A DNA stretch of 64,000 bases, from the NCBI GenBank assembly GCA_902729315.2, contig LR746278.1:755001-819000 (forward strand), written 5' to 3'. The stretch is from Spirodela intermedia (Eukaryota; Streptophyta; Magnoliopsida; Alismatales; Araceae). This document shows, in pieces, positions 28,900-39,016 of the stretch. A model generated the notes under the pieces. That model made no database searches, had not been told where the DNA came from, and saw nothing but the letters and a program-made list of their open reading frames with translations. A program made the position numbers and the translations under genes. The first letter of the stretch is position 1, and the number at the start of each line of letters is the position of its first letter.

Positions 28900-31584
28900 C
28901 TAGTAGGCGCGGCTGATGCCCCAGACCCGGATGACGCCGTCGGTGTAGCCGGAGAAGAGGGTGCTGCCGTCGGAGCTCCAGCTCAGGCTGGTGCAGTAGA
29001 GCACCTGCGCCATGGATAGGAGGTTCCATACATCAAACCCAATATTTGAAAGAACAGAAAGGAAAGTAGAGATCGCAGTTTTTTTTTCTGTTGTATTAAT
29101 GATTTTATCCGAAGAAACTGATGAGCATCAGAGGAACCAGCAACCAAACGATCATTACGATTTCTGCAAGATTCAGGCTCGACGAAGAAGAAAATAAATG
29201 TGCCGAGATCTTGAGGAATCAGGTAGAGAAGTAGAATCGGAGTGTTTGGGGGAGGATGAGAAGCACTGGAGCTCGATCAAGCTTGCCATGTGGTAGAAAA
29301 GATCCTCATGTGAGCAGGTGAATGCAAGCTAGAGCCAAATACTTCCCTTGGAGAGTTCTGTGCTGCTTCCATGGGCTCTGTTTCTTGATGCGAATTCCCA
29401 TTTCTATGACAGCGTAGCCATGAATTCCGCCGCACCAGGCTTATCCTAGACATCACAGTTTGCCGTGCTGAGTCAACTCATGCAAGTTGGCACAAAGTAG
29501 ACAAACTTAATCAAAGATCAAATCCTTGCGCAGGATCAAATCGCATGATTAAATTTATTTTTTTACATGGGTTGTATTATTTAATGTTTTCTTATAATAT
29601 AAAGTAGAAAAAAATGAAGTCATGTCCGGAGAGCTTCAAATGTTGTCCAGCCCAAGACTCGCTCGACTCGTCCATTTTATCATAACTCCAGCCCTTGAAA
29701 CACATCTGGATCAATCTATTTGCCTAATTATGCCTAATTATGTTGGATCTAAGTCAACCCAAATAATGATCTTCACATAACAGAAGAACTTGGACCACGG
29801 AGTCATTAAAAGAAGCAAAGAAAAAGCAGCAAAGGATAAGACCCAGAATTTTGTTAATCATCAAAAAGAAAAAAGTGTTTTAGTAGTGGGAAAGGTAATC
29901 TTCTGCTGATATTATGGACAATAATCGAATATTTTTGCTTTCCAACAACACAAGGTGTAGAAGAAGTGAGACGGCCCGTGCAAGATTGAAGTTCTCCTCC
30001 TCGATGTCCAGACAATTGTCCATGCGGTTTATTTTCCTTATTACGTGATAATATGAGTAGAAGAAATACACAGATGAAGCTAGAAGACAGCAACCTGATA
30101 TAGATGGGCAACACAAGCAAAGCAAACTGATAGTGGGAAGGCACGGTAACTAGAAGACCGATTTCCACCAAATTACTACGGAGAGGAATTACTTGAGCAA
30201 AAAGATGTCTAGAAGAAAAGATGAAGCAAGTAAAAAAAATAATAAAATATGAAATACCGGGTGATCTCAACCATGTAACTAAACCACAAAAAATCCAAAG
30301 AGAATCCAACATTAATCAACAGAGCTCAATTCTCGGTGGTGATCATCTGAACTCCGAAGTGTACCATGGAAACAAGCAATAGAGGGTAATTTTGTTAATG
30401 AAGTTAAACGAACAGCATTAGTCCTCAAAGGAAAAATTCACAACCTACATGGTATAATGAATGAGGTCACCAGAAAATGCATTCTCATCCACATAACCAC
30501 AACCATTTAGAAGTAAACTACAAAAAAAATGAGCAGAATGAAGAAAAGCTGCAACATCAAAGTGAATAGCTGATTTATGGAAGTGATCCTGATCCTTGAC
30601 CAATGTACAGAACATAAAAAGATGCTAATGGTTAATCCCAAATATTAGAAAAAATACAGACGATTAATCCCAAATATTAGAAAAAATATCAATTTACAAA
30701 GGAGGCTCGCATACCTGGTTCTTGCCAATGGTTGCCTCCGGCTTGAGATCCTGGACGACGAGCTTACTCTCGAGATCCCAAATCTTGATGCTGTCCTGGG
30801 TGGCAGCGCAGAGCCAGTACCTGTTGGGACTGAAGCAGAGGGCATGAATGATGGCACCAGCGTCGAGAGAGTAGAGTCTCTTCCCCTCCTGCAGGTCCCA
30901 GAGAAGAGTTACGCCATCTTTGCCACCGCTGGCGCACAGCGAGCCGTCAGGGCTCACGGCAACAGTGTTGACATAGCCACCGTGGCCTTTGAGGGTGTAT
31001 CTGAGCTTGCAGTTGCTGAGATTCCAAGCCTTCACGGTCCGGTCCCAGGAGGCGGAAACGATGGTGGGGACAACGCTGTTGGGGCTGAAGCGGACACAGC
31101 TCACCCAATTAGTGTGGCCGTCGCCGTCCTGGATCGTGTACTTGCACTCGCCGAGGGTGTTCCAGAGCTTGATGGTGCGGTCGCGAGAGGCGGAGACGAT
31201 CTGCCGGTTATCAACAGAAAATGCGACAGAGAGGACGTCCTTGCCGTGCCCCACGAACCGGCGCGTTGTGGCCCCAGTGTTGAGATCCCACAGACGGAGG
31301 TCGCCGTCCCAGGAGCCGGACAACGCGAACTGCCCGTCGGAGGAGAGAACCACATCCTGAACGAAATGGGAGTGACCAGTCAAACGGCGGCGGGGGACGC
31401 CGTAGACCGCCGATGATCCGCCATCGGCGGAGGCGGCTGCGTCCTTGGTGAGGTGCCAGACGAGGATGGATTTGTCCCGCGAAGAGGACACGATCATATC
31501 CGAGTTGTCGATCGGGGCAGCGATGGCAGTCACCATGTCCGCATGCCCCTTCATGACGCCCTTGAGCACGACCATCTCCCCCAT
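28900..31584 (-). CDS. RACK1: RACK1, WD40 scaffold protein of the 40S ribosome
   Basis: RACK1 is a seven-bladed beta-propeller that binds the 40S subunit head and serves as a signalling scaffold in hormone and immune responses. Two exons, 30715-31584 and 28900-29004, encode 324 residues. Blade ends seen in order are [71 protein letters not shown] and, in exon 2, [12 protein letters not shown]. The only intron is 1.7 kb and leaves 34 residues ([14 protein letters not shown]..) for the last exon. The linker before blade 7 (PEATIGKNQ) is shorter than in Arabidopsis RACK1A as I remember it. If the intron were retained, translation would stop after VCEPPL and blade 7 would be lost. Confidence 0.97.
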
Positions 31585-31730
31585 GGCTGCTGATTCCGGC
31601 GCTCTTCTCCCTCTCTCCTCAGATCTCCGTGCCGCTTCTTCCGCAGGAACCAGGAGGGGAAGATCGAAAGTCCGGGAATTGCAGAGCGCCGCGAGAGGGG
31701 GGGAGAGAGAGAGAGAGAGTTAGGTCGCCC

Positions 31731-31740
31731 CAATATAAAC
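31731..31740 (-). promoter_or_regulatory. Candidate TATA element and CT-rich leader of RACK1
   Basis: The minus strand reads GTTTATATTG about 150 bases before the start codon, followed by a CT-rich leader (31700-31720). The same arrangement, with TATAAACAGC on the plus strand at about 34409, is kept in the degraded copy at 34.3-34.45 kb. Confidence 0.45.
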
Positions 31741-33820
31741 AGCGGTAGGATGTGCCTGCGGATTAGCGTTCTCGCTCTCGTCCTCGTCGCGTTGGAGACA
31801 CAGGGCAATGAATCGGTCACCTTCTACATCATTGGGACTAAAAACACATGAAAATTTTCTATATATTAAATTGGTAGATTATTCTAATCAACTAATTTTC
31901 AAAGGGTAATTACCCGAAAAACTAGACGATAAGTTATAAGGCTATGAATTTTTTTTAATATGCAAGTAATCTACTTGATCATTTTGATCACGTAGTTAGT
32001 AATTTATAAAATATCTTCATTGAGAGCTTGATATTCACATGTTTTAAGGCTTTAATTTTAAATAATTTAGATATCCCACTTCAGACTGTGCTCCTTGCCG
32101 TTTTATGTACGTATTTCTCTTGATCCTTGACTAGGATCAAGTCATGTCATTTAAAAGAAAATAATTACATTCTAGCAATTATTTTTCCACCATGGTCACC
32201 CTTTGTTTTATACATACAAAAGCAAACTAAAGATAGAGGATCACGAATATAAATAATCTTATAGATACCGATATTAGTCAAAATATTGAATGTAGTATTG
32301 TATTGATATTTTGTAAATATGAGTTATTTATTCTACTTCTTCTATCTGTGAAAGGATAAACATTGAGTTATGCCTCAAGTCAACTCTTCTATGGCTTTAT
32401 TTATTTTGTCAAAGATCTTGACTTTATATTGAACACATATAGTCTCTGCAACATAGTCTTCACCTCTTTAATCTTCTTCTCCAAGTTCTTGAATATGAGC
32501 TAAGTATTGATTGTCAAGTGAGTTATTATATATCTTTCCATTCCTAAAGTAGTTTAAACTTCAAGGAAAAGGGGGGTGTCTCACATCAATGAAAAACTTT
32601 AATGATAAGCTGATCTTAGGTATGGAGATTTAAAAGGATTCATGTAACAAGAGATTATGGTTGACTTAAAAAAAAGGTGTATCTACTATGTATTGGTCAA
32701 ATTCAAAAGGACAAAGGTCAAGAATATTAATATGCTTTTATCTGAATATTCCATGCTATGTATAATAAAATCCAAAATCTAATAAATAATAATCAGAGAT
32801 GTTAAATATCCCTTTTTCAGATGTGATTTTTTGTCTAATGTATGTTGTAATTCGACAAGTAGAAGACCCTTTGTTGTCAGCATTATTAGTAAATAAGTGA
32901 TAAATCTAGAAAAAAATAATTAGAATGGAACAATGTAGATGATGTGTTATCTTTATGATATATTAGATGTTAAGTTATTATTTTAGGAGAACAAATATGA
33001 TTCTCTTATTAGTTATGTTAACTTATAAAATGCAAACCTAACAAGAGTAGATCCACAACAAAGTATATGTTTATTCTAAGTGGAGTTATTAAAAGTTAAA
33101 AGTCAATGCTATGAGTTGTTGTCAAACTATTGAAACCAACATAAATTGTGCATACTTATCAAGTTTTAGACTGCAAAAATAATATTTTTATTTGAATTAT
33201 TTATTAAAGAAACTTACCATTTATGAGGAGTATGTATGCATTACAATACATAAAGTACAATATGTCTTGTGAAAGATTTAACATATCTTTTGACAAAACA
33301 TTTTATGCTATTTTGATGTTTGATTTGAAAAAATTTGTGAAAAAGGAGAGAATTGTGTTAGAAGATATCCAATGAGTTGGTAAAAATGTAAATATTGAAA
33401 AAAGGGTAAAATAAGAAGATTTAAAATTGCGAGAAAAAGATTTAGAAATCAATGAGAGAAGAAGATAAGAGGGTTTGACCTCATTTTTGGTTTGCATTGT
33501 CCACTCAAAGAGGAAGGCAATTTGCATCTGGTCAAGTAAATAGATTCAAATGTCTTGTGACATTATTTTCATTTGTTCTTCCCTTAGATAAATATCTGTA
33601 ACTTGTTTCATGAATTTAGAAGGATTTCTCTATAAATCTTAGTGCATCACTTCTCAATGCATGGTTTTTTCATTTCATTAGATTCGATCCTTTCATCCTT
33701 GTCACGTTGACTTTGATATCTCTAAACCCATCCATACTGAAGAGGGTAACACATTTGCATTCAGAATTCAATAGTTATTGGTTGTATCATTTTGGTTCTT
33801 TTCCACAACACTACCCATCC
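31741..33820. other. AT-rich region, no recognisable gene
   Basis: Two kilobases of AT-rich sequence riddled with stops on both strands. It may be a decayed transposable element inserted into the duplicated EAF-RACK1 segment, but I recognise no reverse transcriptase, transposase or terminal repeats in it. Confidence 0.5.
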
Positions 33821-34450
33821 TTAGAGGTGGGGCGTTCTTCATTGGAAGAGGACTCTAGTCTCCTACCATCTGCCACTGGCAAATGGCCCTGGGTTTGTTG
33901 CCACGTGGCCCTCAATTACTAGTTTTGAATGCCCACAAAGATTCGTTGCCTATTTGACCTAAAAGAAAAGAAGATTATCTCATTCTATAGTCGTCCATGA
34001 TTAACGGTCTTTAATAATGTTTTGACTATCTTTAACTTGATCCTTACAAAATCTCTGAACTAATTTGTTTATCAAAAATACATCGTTGGAGATTGAAGTC
34101 AGCTAGCTGCTTTAACCCTCATTGCCTTCCCAGCTCGCACCCTGAATCAGATCCCGTGGGACCCAGATCGGACCGGGTACGATCATCTCCTTCATGGCTT
34201 CTCTCTCTCTCTCTCTCTCGTTACCCGAGAGAAGAAAAGAACGGATTTCGAGGAAAGGGAAGTTCCTTCGAGGGTGGCTTCTGTTTCCTCTCTCTCTCTC
34301 TCTCCTCAGATCTTCTTACCGCCACTTCAGCGGGAGATCGAGGATCAAGGAACTGCAGAGCACCGCGCGAGTGAGTGCGGCCATTTAGTGGCTGCTAGGT
34401 TGACCTAGTATAAACAGCAGATTAACGATCTCCCTCTCGTCGCCGCGTTT
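33821..34450 (-). pseudogene. Collapsed duplicate of EAF exon 1 and of the RACK1 promoter
   Basis: Bases 33821-33880 align with EAF exon 1 (27893-27945): AGGTGGGGCGTTCTTC against AGGCCGGGCGGTCTTC, and GGACTCTAGTCTC against GGACCCTAGTCTG. Next, GGGTTTGTTGCCACGTGG and TATTTGACCTAAA match the EAF upstream (28190-28235). TAATGTTTTG and CCTGAATCAGATCCCG match 28397 and 28483. Bases 34290-34445, from CCTCAGATC through TATAAACAGC to CTCTCGTCGCCGCG, match the RACK1 leader and promoter at 31618-31791. Order and orientation equal the active genes, but the rest of EAF and all RACK1 coding sequence are missing. Confidence 0.75.
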
Positions 34451-34659
34451 TAGACCGGCCGGTGTGACGGATAGTAGAAGGACCGCTTCGTGGGAGACGA
34501 AGCGGCGACCGACGATAAGATGGACCGTCGGGGAGACGATAATTTCCCCAGATGTCAACACAATAAAAAATATATATCTTTAATTCTAACGATATAAAGG
34601 GAAAGAATCACAAACCTGTTTTCGGGTTGTTTAATCATTATCTACAGTACCGTTCCTCC

Positions 34660-35146
34660 TCAACCCAGGAGAAGGCCGCCGGCGGAGATCGCCGCTACGA
34701 CGACGTTGAAGACGACCGCCGCCGCTGCCGTGGGGACGCTGACGGCGACGGCGGCGATGATCCCAAGCGGCACCGCCGGCCGGGAGTTCAACAGCAGCCT
34801 CTGTAGCACCCCCATCATCTCGCACACGTCGGCGCCGTATCTCGCGTAGTAGCTCCTCTCCCACTCCGCCCAGTGCGCCGGCGCCGCCTCGGAGCCCTTC
34901 TCCTCCACCTCCATCTCCCACAGCAGCCGCCGCAGCACGATCATGTCCTCGTCCACCAGCCGCCCCCCAAAGTCCCCCTCGTATCCCTCCCTCCGCCACG
35001 CCCTGGCGGGGGCACCCCCGCGCGCCACCCGCCGGCCCGCCGGCGAGATGCAGGCGGCGGAAATTCTGAGAGGAGAACGAGGACGGAGGAGGAAGAGGAG
35101 GTAGCGAAGCAGATGCTCCGAATGACGAGAAGGAATAGGCCTCCAT
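34660..35146 (-). pseudogene. Small uncharacterised plant protein, apparently frameshifted
   Basis: Reading minus from about 35050 to the stop at 34660 gives a convincing protein segment: LVDEDMIVLRRLLWEMEVEE, HWAEWERSYYARYGADVCEM, then VLQRLLLNSRPAVPLGI and a C-terminal hydrophobic stretch (AAVAVSVPTAAAAVVFNVVV) that looks like one membrane span. From memory it resembles a land-plant family of short proteins with a W-x-E-W-E-x-x-Y-Y core and no known function. No ATG precedes the core in that frame. The only nearby upstream ATG (35146, MEAYSFSSFGAS) is in the neighbouring frame, so one base gained or lost at about 35030-35090 is needed to join them. This could be a real frameshift, an assembly error in GC-rich DNA, or an unseen intron. 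Confidence 0.6.
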
Positions 35147-36903
35147 GACTTCTGAGTTTCCTTGTGGAGCCCGACTGGCGAGGACTTATTTATGGGAAGC
35201 CGGTAGGCCCCGAAACCGTGTCATTCTTTTCCCAGCAGAACGTGGCCAGAGCGGCAGAGGGCTTCCTCGCGGGATCCCCACGGGTCAGCTCGATGGATTC
35301 GGGTTCCGGTTCGGAAATGGACCCGATAATGCTTCCTCTCCGCGGAGGCGCCGCGGAATCTGAGACGGGCAGCTTGCCGGTTGTCCACGTGGCAGCCATC
35401 CGGGCACCGGCGACTCCTCGTCTTGCCAAGGAGAAGTTTCCTCCGAGGCGTTCGGACGGCTGGAACCCTCCGGACTGGTTACTTCCCGCCACCGCCGCCG
35501 CTGCCGCTGCCGCAAAGAAATCGATAGCGTGCGGCTTTCCGCATCTGCAAACGCGCTAATAATTCTCCTCGTCACTGTGGCGAACAAGGTGCTCTCATAA
35601 TCATCGTCCGAGAGGAAGCAACATCTCCGTCCCCTCGCCGACGACCTTCCTTTGCGGCCATTCTCGGGATGACCGCCATGGAGTCATCGTCAAACTCATA
35701 CGACGATTGGTGGTCTGATATCAGTCAGAGGACGAAAGGGGTTGACGAGAAGCCACCGGCGAGTCCTCAAAGAGGTAGCAGCTCCATCTCTTGGAATTGG
35801 GGAGGAGCAGGTTCTGCCTTAGAAGAGAGTCGGAGCTCGGGAACAGAACGACCCAGAAAGAGCACCAGGCTCCAGTTCAGAGAAAGAAGCAGCTCACTCT
35901 CTTGCTTCGGTCTCTCTATCTCCTCTCCTTACCGAATGCATCAAACGCGGGGACCGAAAACGGATTGCTTTGGAGACTTTCCCCCGTTCATAAACCAGAT
36001 GGAAAGAGTTTCCAAAGGTGGGAACTATACCCACGCCATTCAAAGGCAAGAAATCCGCAAGGGGTAAGATATTTACTAAATATAATGATTAATGAATGAA
36101 GAAAGTCATTCGCTTGAGCTGTATTCCAAGTAGATTAACGAGGTCCCTCGTGGGTAGCGAAGAATTCCTCGAGGGATTGCCATTTACAGTGCGAAAAAAT
36201 GATTTTTAAGAACATTTCACGATTCCCCATGGCTTCGCGAGGAAGACGAGCCCGCCAGAGTTCCTCCGCAGAGGCCTGGGTGGTAGGTTTCAGAGGCCAC
36301 CTGCCGCCTTCGGAAGCTCGTTCGGCGGCAAAGGCAGCAACTCTCCCGCAGGGATCAATCAGACAAGCGAGAGAGATGAAGACGGTAAGCCAGTGGAGGA
36401 TATCCTGCCATGGGAACAATCTCACCGTGCGTAAAGTGCTCAAGAAGGATGGGCTGCCTCGGACCGCTAGCTCATCGCAGCAGATGCCTGCAGATTTAAT
36501 CAGTCCACAGCAGAAGCATAATGGAGAATAAATTTCTAGGGTTAAGACGTCTCGAAGAATGGGACTCCTCAATCGATGACCATGGAATATAAAGCGAGAG
36601 AAAATATCGTCTGCAACTGGATCGAAACAAGAGAATAACCGCACGAGATACACGGAGCTAACCCTAGAAGGAACGTCGTAAAATAGTAGTAACCAGAAAG
36701 GGAGAAGCCCTGGAGATTACCGGAAGAAACTGACGGGAAGAACGAACTGAAGGAAAGCCACCGGTCACGGATCTGCGCACCCGATTAGCAACCAACAGCA
36801 ATGAACAACGACGACCAAAACCCGGAACTAGAACACGATAACGAGAAATCAGATGGAAGAAGAAAAAGCTTATTTAATGAATAAGAGTGCCAGAGGTCGA
36901 GGT
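35147..36903. other. Region without a supported protein gene
   Basis: Several open frames of 70-170 codons occur on both strands, notably 35669-36067 (+) and 36135-36653 (-), but none resembles a known family. The minus-strand part lies just downstream of the MIR159 hairpin and may be the 3' portion of its primary transcript. Confidence 0.5.
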
Positions 36904-37140
36904 TGAAGAGCTCCCTTCAATCCAAACAAGGGTCCCAGAGGGCTACTGCAGCTCCCGGATCATGCAAGCCACAAGCCTATCCCAAAGCGAGCGAGGAAGG
37001 AGAAGAGAAGGGAGAGAGAGAGAGTGATAGAGTCAATCAGAGGCGGGCGGAGCCTATGGGATAGGACAGTGGAATCCATGAGTCAGCAGCTGTACCAGCC
37101 CCTCCGAGGAGCCTCCTTTGGACTTTCAAGGAGCTCTACT
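36904..37140 (-). ncRNA. MIR159: MIR159 precursor hairpin
   Basis: On the minus strand, 36926-36906 reads TTTGGATTGAAGGGAGCTCT plus a final T, matching mature miR159 (the miR159b form ends in UU) with no mismatch. At 37136-37116 the opposite arm reads GAGCTCCTTGAAAGTCCAAA, which pairs with it as miR159*. The two arms are about 190 bases apart, as expected for the unusually long miR159/miR319 stem, and further pairing segments (CTATCCCATAGGC at about 37050 with GGGATAGGCTTGTGG at about 36980) continue the stem. miR159 cuts mRNAs of GAMYB-type MYB factors that control anther and seed development. As in the family, the mature RNA is on the 3' arm. Neighbouring protein frames are not convincing. 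Confidence 0.96.
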
Positions 37141-38974
37141 CCCCCAGATCTCTGCACCAGGAGCTCTTCCTCTCTCTGGGCCAGCCTTCTTCTACCTCCG
37201 CCGCCCCTCCCCCCCTTCAGCGATCAGTTCTCAGCCCCAGAGATGTTATAAAACAGATGGAGGTTCCCGCTAGAGGTGAGCCTGTTGTTTTCTATTAGGG
37301 CAGCCAGAGAGGGAGACATGATGTGGGTCGGCGCACCAGTCCTCCCCCTTCTCTCTCTCTCTGTATTGTTTTCTATTAGGGTAGCCAGAGGGAGGAGACA
37401 TGATGTGGGTCGGCACACCAGTCTCTCTCTCTCTCTCTCTCTCTTGCTAGAGAATAGGCCTCGGGAAGAGGATTGAATAGATTCCTGACGCTAATCACAT
37501 GCCCGGTGGCCTCCCGCCTTTGCCATTTTTAGCCCTGGTATTAACGTTGACGTTGTACGCGCGGAGAATTACGACAACGGAGAAGAAGAACCGCCGGGGC
37601 ATTGGAACACGATTTCCCGATATTTATTACAAGAGCATGCCGCCTATGTTCAGTGTGGACACCAACGGCTTCACTTCGGTTCCCCCTCCCCCCTCCCCCT
37701 GTTTTGGTCAACGGGCCGGGCTTAGTCCCAGATCCCACAGCCCCCGCATAACTTCCAGAGCTATAAACCGAGGTCAAAAATAGTCAACGGGTCGGGCCAA
37801 GTCCGAATACAGCCCCGCCCGAAAATACTATCGACGTACATTTATGTTGCATGCCGTAAAATTGAAATATTTAAATATTAAATACATCAGCGTGTGATAT
37901 TTAATTTCCTTTGACAGCACATTTAGCATGGTTTTGGGAACACATAGGCACATAGTTCGGGAGAAATTAACCTGAGAAGGGATAATCTACTGCCGCCCTC
38001 CAGATTTCCTTGTGAGGGCTGATAGGGACTGGACGGGGCAGCTCCATTGAATGCTCTATTTTTCCCGATTATCGATAATATTAAAAAAAGGGGCTTTCGG
38101 ACCAGAGGCTTCCACGTGGATGTGGGCCCCACATCCCGGAATTATCGGCGGCGCACGGGCAATGTCAGATCCATCCATTCAATAACCCAATCCAACGTCA
38201 TAAAGTGGCCGGATGCCCCACGCCGCGAATCCAACCCTAGATTTGCTATACGGCACGGGTTGACTGGTCAAACGCCCCGTACGCTGGGGAGGTTTATACT
38301 GCAGTACAGAAGGCCGCTGGGGTCAAACTATGTGGCGCGCGTATGTTCGGGGCAGCTAGACACTGGGGCCCACTATGCGGCCTCCGAGCGGCTGGACGCC
38401 CTCCGCCGTCCGATCCCTGTGCCCAAGGCCCACAATATGGACGGTGATGAAACGCACAAGGGGATGTTTTACAGGAGAGCCCGTGAAAAGGGAGATTCTT
38501 TTCGCCTTTCACTGTGAGATAACCGAATTGTAAAAAAGTATACATTAAAATTTTCTATAAACTTAGATACCCGTGATATAACTGTCTTTAATGGGGATTT
38601 TTTCAGTAAAAAGGGGATTTAAGTTATTTTTAAACGAATTATAAATAGAGGCATCCTTCCGGGAAATCGATTTCTATGTAATTTAAAGCATTTAATTATT
38701 ATTTTTAAAAAGTAATGTCGTACTGAATGGGCTGGTCGGGGGTGTGGGTTCCGACATCTCTAGGATCTGGGCCAGGCCCTGTCTATATTTTAGGGCCTAT
38801 ACCATTTATTTTTATCGATATTAATTAGATAATTAAAAAAAGGTATCAAGAATTTTCATATAAATGTAATATATATTTGGTTCCCATGACGAGGCCCCCA
38901 GTAGGCCCATTTCAAGCCCATCGATGACCCATTCTATTTAGTAGCCTTGACTCCAATTCAGAGCTCGTTCAAAG

Positions 38975-39007
<33 letters not shown>

Positions 39008-39016
39008 GTGAGCGGG
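37141..39016. other. Spacer between the divergent MIR159 and YBEY genes
   Basis: The presumed MIR159 promoter lies at 37150-37500 on the minus strand and includes a duplicated segment of about 90 bases (TTGTTTTCTATTAGGG..GACATGATGTGGGTCGGC at about 37284 and again at about 37366) with CT tracts. The YBEY leader with a (CT)n tract lies at about 38974-38998. The open frames at 37499-38545 show no family resemblance. Confidence 0.6.

Noticed and set aside
31861-33800. Possible second retroelement in the AT-rich block
   Set aside because: Frame-tolerant reading by eye showed no reverse transcriptase, integrase or transposase trace and no terminal repeats; kept only as an undetermined region.
35669-36067. 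132-codon plus-strand open frame beginning MTAMESSSNSYDDWW
   Set aside because: Ser/Arg-rich, no known family, no clear splice signals or promoter; left as unsupported.
36135-36653. 172-codon minus-strand open frame next to MIR159
   Set aside because: No recognisable domain and no codon-level conservation to judge by; more likely part of the miRNA primary transcript or chance.
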